A stretch of 64,000 nt of DNA from Alphaproteobacteria bacterium UBA998 (GCA_002291925.1 DBAY01000026.1:1-64000), one strand, 5' to 3'. Positions 42,840 to 52,553 are shown, numbered from the stretch's first letter. The notes: generated from the letters alone by a model not told the origin. Made by a program: numbers and translations.

Positions 42840-43796
42840 TTAAGCGGTCATGCCTATTTCGCGGCTGCGCTCCATGCCCGGCGTCGCCATTGGCGTTAAT
42901 TCGCCTAGCTCAGCGTAAGAGACGTTTTGCGTTCCATTGGCATCCATTCCAGCCCGACGGAGGTTCTGACCACTTTGGCGCACTTGATTTGAGCATTCCG
43001 GTGTCATCCAGTTACCGGGATCAACACAATTCTGGTTGGTCAGCACATCTTCACGCATGCGGCGTGTCTCTCCGCTGCGGTACATGTAATCAGGCGTATC
43101 AAGCGTACCATTCTGGTCTCTGTGTATGGCGCGAAGGTTGTCCGCAGGGCGGCGGATGCTGTTGGTAAAACGCTCGTTATCCTCCATCATGAATGTGCGT
43201 GTGGGCCTGCCCGTCTGACGCGTGAGCTGCTCGTCCAAATCATTGTGGGAAGTAAAATGTTCAGCCCCGTAGACGCCGATGATGAGTCGGCCATTTGCCT
43301 CGCGTGCCGCATCGCGGGCAATCTGCTGGTCGCCTTGAGACGCGGTGATAGCATCGGGAGAAACACGCTCCCTCGTATCCTCAGTGCCTATTGTTTGGTC
43401 ATGGTCCATCAGTGGAATACCAAGGCGGCCGGAGTGATAGATAAGTGAGGCGGTTTGTGCAACCTCCTGATCTTCCCGTCCAACATTGTAGGCGCTTGAA
43501 CTGATGTGCCCTTCACTCACCAACGCTTCGCGTATCTGGTTTTCAGACATGCCTTGCTGCTGAAAACTACGATAACGCTCAACCCTGGAAGGCGACGCCT
43601 CGAGCAGAATACTCAGATCACGGCCGGAACGCTGTGCCCCCTGCTGAAAAGCCTCTAGCGATTGCGGATCACTCAGCAGCGCCAGATGATCGGGATTCTG
43701 GTGGTTGCTATCCATGAACATGACGTTGTTGCCCTGCGCCAACTCGCGCGTGACAGCATTGCGGGCACTGCTAAGATCAGCGGTACGTTCGATCAC
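42840..43796 (-). CDS. Unknown protein with faint ChaN/EreA/TraB-like features
   Basis: 318 residues from GTG 43796, which has AGGAGGAA 5 nt upstream; longer in-frame versions read through the manC terminator. The pattern NNVMFMDSNHQNPDHLALL near the N-terminus and GDQQIARDAAREANGRLIIGVYGAEHF in the middle recall the His/Glu-containing ends of the ChaN, erythromycin-esterase and TraB folds, but no motif is decisive. The C-terminal third is rich in Arg, Asn and Gln. No signal peptide or membrane segment. The function is unknown. Confidence 0.6.
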   Translation of the reverse strand: MIERTADLSSARNAVTRELAQGNNVMFMDSNHQNPDHLALLSDPQSLEAFQQGAQRSGRDLSILLEASPSRVERYRSFQQQGMSENQIREALVSEGHISSSAYNVGREDQEVAQTASLIYHSGRLGIPLMDHDQTIGTEDTRERVSPDAITASQGDQQIARDAAREANGRLIIGVYGAEHFTSHNDLDEQLTRQTGRPTRTFMMEDNERFTNSIRRPADNLRAIHRDQNGTLDTPDYMYRSGETRRMREDVLTNQNCVDPGNWMTPECSNQVRQSGQNLRRAGMDANGTQNVSYAELGELTPMATPGMERSREIGMTA

Positions 43797-43846
43797 GTAG
43801 TTCCTCCTGTAATAGAAGGATATCGAATAAAGGTTAACTTTTATTA

Positions 43847-43881
43847 AAAAAGGCACAGGTTTTTTCGCCCGGTGCCTTTTT
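43847..43881 (-). terminator. Terminator after manC
   Basis: AAAAAGGCAC (43847-43856) pairs with GTGCCTTTTT (43872-43881). On the minus strand the stem is followed by a T run, 20 bp after the manC stop. The element is symmetrical and could stop transcription in both directions. Confidence 0.85.
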
Positions 43882-43901
43882 AAACTATAAAGATTAGCTA
43901 C

Positions 43902-45377
43902 TTAGTTCGCCTTCGCCCGCCCGTAGCGGTCTTCGAAGCGAACGATGTCGTCTTCGCCGAGGTAGGAGCCACACTGCACTTCTACGAAATCCAGTGGCAT
44001 TTTGCCGATGTTCTCGATGGCGTGCACCGAGCCAAGCGGGATATAGACATACTGATTCTCGGTGAGAATGATCTCCTCCTCGTCGCGCTGCACACGGGCG
44101 GTGCCAGAGACGACTACCCAGTGCTCGGCACGGTGATGATGCATCTGCACAGAGAGTTTCGCGCCCGGTTTTACCTGAATATGTTTTACTTGGTGGCGCC
44201 CGCCAAGGTCGATCGTCTCGTAGAAACCCCATGGGCGATAGACGCGGCTGTGCTGATCAATAATGGAACCGTCATGCTGCGAGATCTTATCCAGCAGCTT
44301 TTTCACATCCTGCGCACGGTCCTTTTTGGAGACCAGCACCGCATCACGGGTAGACACCACGACCAGATCCTCCACGCCGAGCGCGGCGATCGGCGCGCCG
44401 TCTTCCACGCGCAGGTAGCTGTTTTTTACGTCATCCGCATAGACCGTGCCGGAGATCACGTTGCCATGGTCGTCCTTCTCGCCGATGCGCCACAACGAAT
44501 CCCAGGCACCAGCGTCGCTCCACCCACAGGAGAGCGGGATGACGGCGGCGGATTCGGTACGCTCCATGACGGCGTAGTCAACCGAGATTTTCGGGGCCCT
44601 GTTGAAGGCCGTTGGGTCGAGGCTGATAAACTGGCCCTCAAAACTGGCTTTTTCCACCGAGTCGCGGCATGCCTTGAAAATATTCGGCTCGTGCTTGGCC
44701 ACTTCGTCAAGGAACAAATCCACAGGGAAAAGAAACATACCGGAATTCCAGCTATAATCGCCATCAGCGAGGTATTTCTGGGCCGTCAGCATGTCCGGCT
44801 TTTCCACGAACCGGCTGATCTTATAGGCACCCTCGGATTCAAGCGCGGTGCCCTTCTTGATGTAGCCGTAGCCGGTTTCTGCATATTCCGGGGAAATGCC
44901 GAAGGTGACCAGATTGCCTTCCATCGCGGCTTCACTGGCGGCTTCCACGCCTTTCAGGAAGCTTTCCTCGTCACGGATAATGTGATCGGACGGCAGCACG
45001 AGCATCAGCGCCTGTTTGTATTGCGACTGGATGTACATCGCGGCTGCTGTGATGGCCGGCGCGGTATTGCGCATCTCTGGCTCCAGCATGATGTCGCAGC
45101 GCTCGAAACCGGCAGCGGACATATGGTCGGCGCAGAGGAAGCGATGCTCGACATTGCTGACGATCAGCGGACGCTTCATGTTGCGCGCGGTTTTCACACG
45201 GCGGGCAGTTTCCTGAAGAAGGCTCGCATGCTGGCGGTTCAGCTCGAGGAATTGCTTCGGATATTTCTGGCGTGACATCGGCCAAAGACGGCTGCCCATG
45301 CCACCACAGAGAATCACCGGAATGATCGGCGGGGTAGGCCTTGTGGAAGCAAGCGGTGTCACAAGTACGGCTTTCAT
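43902..45377 (-). CDS. manC: Mannose-1-phosphate guanylyltransferase / mannose-6-phosphate isomerase
   Basis: 491 residues, type II (bifunctional). The N-terminal GDP-mannose pyrophosphorylase domain has IPVILCGGMGSRLWPMSRQKYPKQFL and the FVEKPD motif; the C-terminal cupin isomerase domain has RPWGFYETIDLGGRHQVKHI and MHHHRAEHWVVVSGTARV with its metal histidines. Makes GDP-mannose for surface polysaccharide. It is divergent from manB across a 268-bp AT-rich gap. Confidence 0.95.
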   Translation of the reverse strand: MKAVLVTPLASTRPTPPIIPVILCGGMGSRLWPMSRQKYPKQFLELNRQHASLLQETARRVKTARNMKRPLIVSNVEHRFLCADHMSAAGFERCDIMLEPEMRNTAPAITAAAMYIQSQYKQALMLVLPSDHIIRDEESFLKGVEAASEAAMEGNLVTFGISPEYAETGYGYIKKGTALESEGAYKISRFVEKPDMLTAQKYLADGDYSWNSGMFLFPVDLFLDEVAKHEPNIFKACRDSVEKASFEGQFISLDPTAFNRAPKISVDYAVMERTESAAVIPLSCGWSDAGAWDSLWRIGEKDDHGNVISGTVYADDVKNSYLRVEDGAPIAALGVEDLVVVSTRDAVLVSKKDRAQDVKKLLDKISQHDGSIIDQHSRVYRPWGFYETIDLGGRHQVKHIQVKPGAKLSVQMHHHRAEHWVVVSGTARVQRDEEEIILTENQYVYIPLGSVHAIENIGKMPLDFVEVQCGSYLGEDDIVRFEDRYGRAKAN

Positions 45378-45645
45378 AGTTCAGTATTCCCCTTCACGCG
45401 TTATGTCTGGTCAAAACGTTCTTTGGAGTTGCCTCAATGTGACATTCTCATTAGCTACGTTTGTTATAAAAATTCCACTAGATTTTGTGCAGGCGCGAAA
45501 TAACTTTTTCCCAATGTTGAATTTATTTATGAAGTGGGATGAACTTTTCTGTATTTTCTTAAATGAAATGTCAAACTAATTAATAAAATCTTAACAAAAA
45601 CTTAAAGTATTGTGGCTTGTCGCTGATACGTATAGAGAGGAAACC
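45378..45645. promoter_or_regulatory. AT-rich divergent control region between manC and manB
   Basis: 268 bp with low GC, in contrast to the coding flanks, and with A/T tracts such as TTTGTTATAAAAATTCC and TAATTAATAAAATCTTAAC. It must hold both promoters. I see no clear sigma-70 pair or operator. Confidence 0.4.
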
Positions 45646-47109
45646 ATGCAATCCAACACCGCCCGCAAGACCATGGAATATATAACTAAACCTATCGAAT
45701 CAGGCATTCTCCGCGCCTACGATATTCGGGGCGTGTACGAAGACACGCTGGATGAAGATACGGCGTTCAGTATCGGCAAGGCTTATGCGACGATTATTGG
45801 CGAGCGCAAGAACACCCAAACACCCAAGATCGTCACTGCCCGTGACGGTCGCCTCTCCTCCCCGGCCCTCTCGGAGGCCTTGAAGGCAGGCATGGCCTCG
45901 GCGGGCGCGGAAGTGCATGATGCCGGCCTCGGCCCGACGCCGATGCTTTACTTCGCCGTCTACCACATGAATGCCGATGCGGGCATCATGGTGACCGGTT
46001 CGCACAACCCGCCCACTCATAACGGCTTCAAGATGACCACCGGCAGCATGCCGTTTTACGGGGACGACATCCAGGAAATCGGCCAGCGCGCGGCCTCCGA
46101 CAACCTGCGCGACGGCCACGGCGTCATCGTCAGCCACCCGATGCTGGAAGCCTTCACGGCACGCCTGATGCAGGATTTCCGCCGCGAAAGCGCCAAGCCG
46201 CTCACCGTGGTGTGGGACCCGGGCAATGGCGCGGCGGGCGAAGTGGTGGATCTGCTCGCCGCCCGCCTGCCCGGCACGCATTACACGCTGAATACGAAAA
46301 TCGACGGCTCCTTCCCGGCCCACCACCCGGACCCGACTATCCCGGCCAATCTGCAGCAACTCATTGATGAAGTGAAGCGCCGCAGGGCGGACATGGGCGT
46401 AGCGTTCGACGGCGACGGCGACCGCCTGGGTGCCGTAGACGCGGAAGGCAATATCCTCTGGGGCGACCAAATGATGGTGTTCTTCAGCCGCGACATCCTC
46501 TCCCGCCAGCCGGGCGCCTGCATTATCGCCGATGTGAAGGCCTCGCAGGCGCTGTTCGACGACATCACCGCCCATGGCGGCCGCGCCCTGATGTGGAAAA
46601 CCGGCCACTCGCTCATCAAGGCGAAAATGATCGAGGAAAAAGCCGCGATTGCCGGGGAGATGAGCGGGCACATCTTCTTTGCCGACAAATATTATGGCTT
46701 CGATGACGGCCTCTACTCTGCCGTGCGGCTGATCGACCTCGTGGCTCATAGCGACGAGACGCTCGCCCAGATGCGCGCCAAGCTGCCCGCCCTGCTCAAC
46801 ACCCCGGAAATCCGCATCGACGTGCTGGCGGAGCGCAAGTTCGACATCGTCGAGGAAATCCGCACCCGCGTGAAGCAGGACATCGCCTCGGGCAAGCCGT
46901 ATGAGCTGAACGAGGTGGACGGTGTGCGCGTGAAATACGGCAATGGCTGGTGGCTGGCCCGCGCCTCCAACACGCAGGCCGCCCTCATCGTGCGCTGCGA
47001 GGCGCAGGACACCGAGACGCTCGAAGCCTTGAAGGAGATGGTGGAAGCCCAGCTCGGCGCCTCCGGCATCCCGACCGATCTCGACCATGTCGAGTCATCC
47101 GGTCACTGA
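45646..47109 (+). CDS. manB: Phosphomannomutase / phosphoglucomutase
   Basis: 487 residues from ATG 45646, with AGAGAGGAAA upstream. Alpha-D-phosphohexomutase: RAYDIRGVYEDTL at the N-terminus, phosphoserine loop GIMVTGSHNPPTHNGFK, metal loop VAFDGDGDRLGAVD, sugar loop GEMSGHIFF and C-terminal phosphate loop ASNTQAALIVRCE. This AlgC/ManB type provides mannose-1-phosphate for ManC, and often glucose-1-phosphate as well. A strong terminator follows. Confidence 0.95.
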   Translation: MQSNTARKTMEYITKPIESGILRAYDIRGVYEDTLDEDTAFSIGKAYATIIGERKNTQTPKIVTARDGRLSSPALSEALKAGMASAGAEVHDAGLGPTPMLYFAVYHMNADAGIMVTGSHNPPTHNGFKMTTGSMPFYGDDIQEIGQRAASDNLRDGHGVIVSHPMLEAFTARLMQDFRRESAKPLTVVWDPGNGAAGEVVDLLAARLPGTHYTLNTKIDGSFPAHHPDPTIPANLQQLIDEVKRRRADMGVAFDGDGDRLGAVDAEGNILWGDQMMVFFSRDILSRQPGACIIADVKASQALFDDITAHGGRALMWKTGHSLIKAKMIEEKAAIAGEMSGHIFFADKYYGFDDGLYSAVRLIDLVAHSDETLAQMRAKLPALLNTPEIRIDVLAERKFDIVEEIRTRVKQDIASGKPYELNEVDGVRVKYGNGWWLARASNTQAALIVRCEAQDTETLEALKEMVEAQLGASGIPTDLDHVESSGH

Positions 47110-47122
47110 TGGGGCACATCAT

Positions 47123-47160
47123 ATGCCCGGCGCAGAGACACCTCTGCGCCGGGCATTTTT
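47123..47160 (+). terminator. Terminator after manB
   Basis: Perfect 15-bp stem (47123-47137 with 47142-47156, loop ACAC) followed by TTTTCTTT, 13 bp after the manB stop. Confidence 0.92.
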
Positions 47161-47274
47161 CTTTCCATCGTTCCGCCGCCTACCCCAACCTGAAAATATT
47201 TTATCCAACTTACTGATTTGCCCATTGCATCGCATCAAAATTCCATCAATATGGTGCGGCGGATGCGGTGAGGG

Positions 47275-47305
47275 CCTACCAGATACGGTAGTATCGACGG
47301 GTAGG
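47275..47305 (+). other. Two-step RNA hairpin upstream of mreC
   Basis: CCTACC (47275-47280) pairs with GGTAGG (47300-47305); inside, GATAC pairs with GTATC around the loop GGTA, with an A bulge and a GACG bulge between the two stems. It lies in the 262-bp gap between the manB terminator and mreC, which otherwise holds nothing I recognise. It could be part of a structured leader of mreC. Confidence 0.3.
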
Positions 47306-47421
47306 AAACAAAGGTGGATTAATTTCACCCTTTTTCTCTTAACGCAAACGCAAGGATTTCCTGAGGTTTCCTTAATTGATCCATGCTAACTTTATACTAA
47401 GCCATCCGTAGAACGCCTGCC

Positions 47422-48258
47422 GTGAAGTCCTACCGCCGCCCTCGCAACCAGTCCCTCGTTCTGCCCGTCCGCACGTGGCTTGCTGCGGGTAGCGCCGTGG
47501 TGTTGTTCTCCAGCGCGGTGACGCTGGCCATCCTCAACCGGCAAGGCCATCCCCTGCCTGACCATGTGCGGCACGTGGTCACCGATATCGTCTCCCCCGT
47601 CATCGCGGCGCTCTCCAGCCCGGCCGACCTGTTCCGCTACGTGGGCGATCGCACCGAGCAGTTGATGCAGCTCGATGAGGAAAACATCCGCCTGCGCGAC
47701 CAGAACGCCGCGCTGCTGCACTGGCAGACCGTCGCCCGCCGCCTGCAGACGGAAAACGAGACGCTGCGCCAGCTGCTGAACGTAAAGGCCAGCCCTGAAT
47801 ACCGCTTCACCACCGCGCGCGTCGTCACCGGCAGCGCCAGCATCTTCTCGCACACGCTTCTGCTCTCGGAAGGCATTGGCGACGGCATCGTCGAGGATCA
47901 GGCGGTCATTACCGATGAAGGGCTGGTGGGTCGCATCATCGAGGCAGGGGCCACCTCCGCGCAGGTGCTGCTGATGACGGACATCAACTCGCGCCTGCCA
48001 GTGGAAATCGAGCAGACGGGCGAGAAGGCGATTCTCGCCGGCGACAATACGCAGCGCCCGCTGCTGCAACTCGCCAATGACAAATTGCGCCCGGCCATCG
48101 GCCAGCGCATCGTCACCGCCAGCGACGGCGGCGTCTTCCCCGCCGGGTTCGTGGTGGGTGAAATCGCTTCGATCGAGAAGAACCAGATTCGCATCCAGCC
48201 TTATGTGAACGGCTCGCGGCTCGCCTTTGTGCGCACCATCAGCCTGAAACAGCCGTGA
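47422..48258 (+). CDS. mreC: Rod shape-determining protein MreC
   Basis: 278 residues from GTG; an in-frame stop 21 bp upstream excludes a longer form. One N-terminal membrane segment (about 17-38), a coiled coil (about 80-115, LMQLDEENIRLRDQNAALL) and the C-terminal beta-domain (ARVVTGSASIFSHTLLLSEG, MTDINSRLPVEIE). Links MreB to the elongasome. mreB, its usual upstream neighbour, is not next to it. Confidence 0.94.
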   Translation: MKSYRRPRNQSLVLPVRTWLAAGSAVVLFSSAVTLAILNRQGHPLPDHVRHVVTDIVSPVIAALSSPADLFRYVGDRTEQLMQLDEENIRLRDQNAALLHWQTVARRLQTENETLRQLLNVKASPEYRFTTARVVTGSASIFSHTLLLSEGIGDGIVEDQAVITDEGLVGRIIEAGATSAQVLLMTDINSRLPVEIEQTGEKAILAGDNTQRPLLQLANDKLRPAIGQRIVTASDGGVFPAGFVVGEIASIEKNQIRIQPYVNGSRLAFVRTISLKQP

Positions 48259-48770
48259 GCGCCACCGACCGCCCGTCGGTCACCCTCGGCCGCCGCATTG
48301 TGCCGCCGGTCTGCATCACGCTCGCCACCTTGTTGCATCTCGCCCGCTTGCCCATGGTCGAATGGCTGTCCGCCGCCCCGGCGCTGAACCTCATTGCCAT
48401 CTATTACTGGACGCTGGCGCGCCCGAACCGCGTGCCGTTCTGGCTGCTGTTCGTGCTGGGCCTCATCGCTGACAGCATCTCCACCGCGCCGCTCGGCGTG
48501 CATGCGCTGCTCTATTTCGGCGGCTACCTGCTCGCGCGCATGATCCGCCGACGGATGGAATCGCCCTCGCTGCTGCCCATGTGGGGCGTGTTTGCTCCCT
48601 GGCTGCTCGTGCTGCTGCTTGGCGAATGGCTGCTTGCGGGCTGGCAGCGCGAGGCCCTGCCCCCGCTCGGCGCCCTGCCGCTGCAATGGATCATCAGTAT
48701 TTTCTTCTACCCGCTTCTGCATCTTCTCTTTGACCGCGTGCTGACGTATGGTCAGCGCTGGCGGCTCTGA
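48255..48770 (+). CDS. mreD: Rod shape-determining protein MreD
   Basis: 171 residues from GTG, overlapping the mreC stop by 4 bp. Five to six hydrophobic segments; the conserved helix GLIADSISTAPLGVHALLYFGGYLL is typical of MreD. Inner-membrane part of the elongation complex. Confidence 0.9.
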   Translation: MSATDRPSVTLGRRIVPPVCITLATLLHLARLPMVEWLSAAPALNLIAIYYWTLARPNRVPFWLLFVLGLIADSISTAPLGVHALLYFGGYLLARMIRRRMESPSLLPMWGVFAPWLLVLLLGEWLLAGWQREALPPLGALPLQWIISIFFYPLLHLLFDRVLTYGQRWRL

Positions 48771-48805
48771 GCAGCTGCTGCGCCACCCAACCCAACTGGA
48801 CCGCG

Positions 48806-50641
48806 ATGCGCACCACGCATGAATCTCAGCGTATTCTCACCCGCCGCGCTTTTGCGCTGGGCGGACTGCAGCTTGGCATTGGCAGCATCCTGGCCTCGCG
48901 GCTCTATTACCTGCAATTCGTGAAGGCGGAAACCTACCGCACCATGGCGGAGGATAACCGCGTCAACCTGCAGCTGCTTGCCCCGGAGCGCGGCCTGCTG
49001 CTGGATCGCAACGGCATCCCGCTGGCAGAGAACCGCGCTAATCACCGCGTGCTGATGGAGCGCGGCGAGCGCGACCAGTCGCTGAGCGTGTTGCGCGACG
49101 TGGCGAAACTGCTCAAGCTGTCGCCCGAAGCGCAGAAGAAACTGACCGAGGAATTGCTGCGCCTGCCGCGTGGACGCACGCTGCTGCTGCGCGAATATCT
49201 CAGCTGGGATGAAGTCGCGGCGCTGGAATTCCACTCCCCCCGACTGCCCGGCATCTCGCTCGATGCGGGCTTCATGCGGTATTACCCGCTGGTCGACAAG
49301 GCCTCGCACCTCATCGGCTTTGTCGGCGCAGTCACCGACAAGGACCTCGCGCGCGAGCCGGAGAACAAGGGATTGCTGAAGCTGCCCGGCTATAAAATCG
49401 GCAAGGACGGCATCGAGGTGATGCTGGAGGAGCAGTTGCGCGGCACGGCGGGCATGCTCCATATGGAGATGAACGCGCACGGCCTGCCGGTGAAGGAGGT
49501 GAAGCGCCAGCCGCCGGTGCCGGGCAAGAAAACCACCCTCACCATCGACGCTGAATTGCAGACCTATGCCGCCCAGCGCTTCGGCGAGGAATCGGGCGCC
49601 GCCATCATCATGCGCGTGGATAATGGCGACGTGCTGGCGCTGACCTCCGTGCCCGCGTTTGACCCCAACCGCTTCAGCATGGGCATTCGCAGCGATTACT
49701 GGAAAGAACTGCTCGCCAACAAGAAGAACCCGCTGATGAACAAGGCGACGGCGGGCCAGTACCCGCCCGGCTCCACCTACAAGATGCTGGTGGGTCTGGC
49801 TGCGCTGGAGGCGGGCGTCATCACGCAGTCCAGTCGCGTCTATTGCCCCGGCCATTTCTTCCTCGGCAACCACCGCTTCAATTGCTGGAAGCCGGAGGGC
49901 CATGGCTCGGTGAACGTGGTGGAGGCCATCGCCAAGTCCTGCGACACGTTCTTCTACACGATGGCACAGCGCCTCGGTATCGACAAGATTGCCGAGATGT
50001 CGCGCCGCTTCGGCCTTGGCGAGCCCACCGGCATCGGCCTACCGCATGAGAAGGGCGGCATCATGCCAGATGAGCAATGGAAGCGCCAGCGCTACGGCCA
50101 GCCCTGGCATCCGGGCGATACCATCAATTGCGGCATCGGGCAGGGCTATGTCATCGCCACGCCCATGCAGCTTGCCGTGATGGTGGCGCGGCTCTGTACG
50201 GGCAGACACATCGTGCCGCGGCTGGAGATTCCCGAAAAAGAAGACAAGGATCCCAAAACGCTGAAGGTCGACCCGCAGCACCTCGCCACCATCCAGCAGG
50301 GGATGGACGCGGTGTGCAACGCGCAGATGGGCACCGCCTACTGGTACACGCTGCGCGAGGGCCCCTTCCGCATGGGTGGCAAGACGGGTACCTCGCAGGT
50401 ACGGCGCATCCTGATTCGCGGGCAGGATCAGAACCGCATCCCGTGGGAGCAGCGTCACCACGCGCTGTTCGTCGGCTACGCGCCGGTGGAAGCGCCGAAA
50501 TATGCCTGTGCCGTCATCGTGGAGCATGGCGGCGGCGGGGCCTCGGCGGCCGCGCCCGTGGCGCGCGACCTGCTGGCGAAAACATTACAGCTTTATGAAA
50601 ACGGCCCACCGCCTCCGGAAAAACTGACGCCCTACTCATGA
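48806..50641 (+). CDS. mrdA: Penicillin-binding protein 2, peptidoglycan transpeptidase
   Basis: 611 residues. One N-terminal membrane segment (about 18-36), the PBP dimer domain with LAPERGLLLDRNGIPLAEN, and the transpeptidase domain with S323-T-Y-K326 (PPGSTYKM), S378-C-D and K526-T-G-T. Transpeptidase of lateral wall growth, partner of RodA. Its stop overlaps the rodA start by 4 bp. Confidence 0.97.
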   Translation: MRTTHESQRILTRRAFALGGLQLGIGSILASRLYYLQFVKAETYRTMAEDNRVNLQLLAPERGLLLDRNGIPLAENRANHRVLMERGERDQSLSVLRDVAKLLKLSPEAQKKLTEELLRLPRGRTLLLREYLSWDEVAALEFHSPRLPGISLDAGFMRYYPLVDKASHLIGFVGAVTDKDLAREPENKGLLKLPGYKIGKDGIEVMLEEQLRGTAGMLHMEMNAHGLPVKEVKRQPPVPGKKTTLTIDAELQTYAAQRFGEESGAAIIMRVDNGDVLALTSVPAFDPNRFSMGIRSDYWKELLANKKNPLMNKATAGQYPPGSTYKMLVGLAALEAGVITQSSRVYCPGHFFLGNHRFNCWKPEGHGSVNVVEAIAKSCDTFFYTMAQRLGIDKIAEMSRRFGLGEPTGIGLPHEKGGIMPDEQWKRQRYGQPWHPGDTINCGIGQGYVIATPMQLAVMVARLCTGRHIVPRLEIPEKEDKDPKTLKVDPQHLATIQQGMDAVCNAQMGTAYWYTLREGPFRMGGKTGTSQVRRILIRGQDQNRIPWEQRHHALFVGYAPVEAPKYACAVIVEHGGGGASAAAPVARDLLAKTLQLYENGPPPPEKLTPYS

Positions 50642-51759
50642 TCAGCACCTTGTTTGGACGTACCATCGGCCTGAAACTCTCCAGCATCCACTGGTGGGCG
50701 GTGGGGCTTGTGCTCGCCATCGGCCTCGCGGGACTCGCCATGCTGTACTCTGCGGCGGGCGGGCATATCCGCCCGTGGGCCTCGGCGCAGGGCATCCGCT
50801 TCGTCGCGGGGCTGGTGGCCATGTTCATCATCGCCGTCATCCCCATCCAGTTCTGGCTGAAATACGCGTATCTCTTTTACGGCGGCGCGGTGGCGATGCT
50901 CGTCATCGTGGAGGTGATGGGGCATATCGGCATGGGCGCGCAGCGCTGGGTGTCAGTGGGCGGCGTGATGCTGCAGCCTTCTGAACTCGGCAAGCTCGCC
51001 GTCATCCTCGCCCTCTCCCGCTATTTCCACCGCATGCCGCCGCTGAAGCATCCGGGGCTGCTGCATCTGATTCCGCCCATTCTCATGGTGGCGGTGCCCG
51101 CCGCGCTTATCCTGAAGCAGCCCAACCTCGGCACTACAACCATCGTGGTGGCGGTGAGCGGCTGGATTGCCTTCGCCGCCGGGGTGCGGATGCGCTACTT
51201 CATCACCGTGCTGGTCATCGTGCTGGCGGCCCTGCCGGTGGCGTGGGAGCTGATGCATGACTACCAGCGCCAGCGCGTGATGACCTTCCTCAATCCCGAA
51301 GCAGACCCGCTGGGGGCAGGCTACAATATTACCCAGTCCATGATCGCCATCGGCTCCGGCGGCGTGTTCGGCAAGGGCTTCATGGAAGGCTCGCAGGGGC
51401 AGCTGGACTTCCTGCCGGAAAAACAGACGGACTTCATCTTTACCATGACGGCGGAAGAATTCGGCTTCATGGGCGGCATGCTGGTGATCGCGTCCTACAG
51501 CGCGATGGTGATCTACGCCATCGCGGTCTCCACGCGCTGCCGCCATCTATTCGGCACGCTGGTGGCGCAGGGCGTGGCGGCGATGCTGTGTCTGCACATG
51601 ACCATCAACATCGCTATGGTGATGGGCCTGATTCCCGTAGTGGGCATCCCCCTGCCGCTGATGTCCTACGGCGGCTCCGTGATGATTGCCGCCATGCTCG
51701 GCTTTGGCCTGCTCTTCAACGTGTGGGTCCACCGCGATGAGAAATTGCGCGGCGCGTGA
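50638..51759 (+). CDS. rodA: Rod shape-determining protein RodA, peptidoglycan glycosyltransferase
   Basis: 373 residues, SEDS family, about ten membrane segments. Conserved regions: GAQRWVSVGGVMLQPSELGKLAVILALSRYF, LKQPNLGTTTIV, FLPEKQTDFIFTMTAEEFGF (with the catalytic Asp just before the Phe-rich part) and PLPLMSYGGSVMIAAMLGFGL. Last gene of mreC-mreD-mrdA-rodA. Its stop is 4 bp from that of the convergent SapC-like gene. Confidence 0.97.
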   Translation: MISTLFGRTIGLKLSSIHWWAVGLVLAIGLAGLAMLYSAAGGHIRPWASAQGIRFVAGLVAMFIIAVIPIQFWLKYAYLFYGGAVAMLVIVEVMGHIGMGAQRWVSVGGVMLQPSELGKLAVILALSRYFHRMPPLKHPGLLHLIPPILMVAVPAALILKQPNLGTTTIVVAVSGWIAFAAGVRMRYFITVLVIVLAALPVAWELMHDYQRQRVMTFLNPEADPLGAGYNITQSMIAIGSGGVFGKGFMEGSQGQLDFLPEKQTDFIFTMTAEEFGFMGGMLVIASYSAMVIYAIAVSTRCRHLFGTLVAQGVAAMLCLHMTINIAMVMGLIPVVGIPLPLMSYGGSVMIAAMLGFGLLFNVWVHRDEKLRGA

Positions 51760-51763
51760 TGCG

Positions 51764-52534
51764 CTAGCGCTTCACCTGCCCCGTAGCCAGCGCGGCGAGG
51801 TATTTCCAGTTCACCTGCGAAAGCAGGCTGGCATGGATGAGGGAAATCCAGTCGAGCTTGCGCCAGTCGAGATAGATATCGTCGGGCAGTTTCTGGAACT
51901 TTTCCTCGTCGATCGTCATGAAGCCGCGCAGATTCACCTGGGCGCCATCGGGCAGCGTGAGGGTAGAGACGCGCTCAACCAGCAAATTCTGATCCATCAG
52001 GCCCTGCACGAAATCGCGCGTGAAGCGGTAATGCTGCTGGAAGGCGCTGCAGAAATCGAGCGCGCGCTGCGACACCTCGCCCGCCTTGCCTTCGACATAA
52101 AACGGCATCTTCGGCGCACTGGCCGCGTAATTCTGCGCGGCCTCATCCACGCAGAGAATCCATTGCTGGCGGTCGGGTGATTCCATCAGCGCGAACGGAT
52201 ATTTACGCACATATGCGGGGATGTAGCTGTCCTCGCGCCAGCGGCCGGCGGTATCGAGGAAGTAATTCTCGTTCTCCAGCCCAACCAGCGCCACCGGCAT
52301 GGGCTCGGCGCCCGAGGTGAACACGATGGGGTAGCTGCGCGCCGCTTCGGAAAACTCGACAGCATTGAGCGGAATGGAGTTGGTGCCGCGGGCGAAGTTG
52401 AGATTGGGCAGGTCATTCAGCCCGGCGGCCGCATGGCGGTCCAACGTGATCGGCTGCGGCGAGACATAGAAGAGAGGATGGTGGGCCGCCGTCTGCCCGG
52501 TGGTTGTTCCGTTGTGACGTGCGGCCTCATTCAT
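51764..52534 (-). CDS. SapC family protein
   Basis: 256 residues. PF07277-like: FYVSPQPITLDRHAAAGLNDLPNLNFA at the start, then YPIVFTSGAEPMPVALVGL, YIPAYVRKYPFALME and FCSAFQQHYRFTRDFVQ, the characteristic SapC blocks. The founding member was linked to S-layer secretion in Campylobacter; the biochemical role is unclear. No signal peptide is seen. It starts 19 bp after the tpsA stop with AAGGATAAGGAT before the ATG, so it is probably the third gene of the tpsB-tpsA unit. Confidence 0.85.
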   Translation of the reverse strand: MNEAARHNGTTTGQTAAHHPLFYVSPQPITLDRHAAAGLNDLPNLNFARGTNSIPLNAVEFSEAARSYPIVFTSGAEPMPVALVGLENENYFLDTAGRWREDSYIPAYVRKYPFALMESPDRQQWILCVDEAAQNYAASAPKMPFYVEGKAGEVSQRALDFCSAFQQHYRFTRDFVQGLMDQNLLVERVSTLTLPDGAQVNLRGFMTIDEEKFQKLPDDIYLDWRKLDWISLIHASLLSQVNWKYLAALATGQVKR

Positions 52535-52553
52535 ATCCTTATCCTTATGCTAA

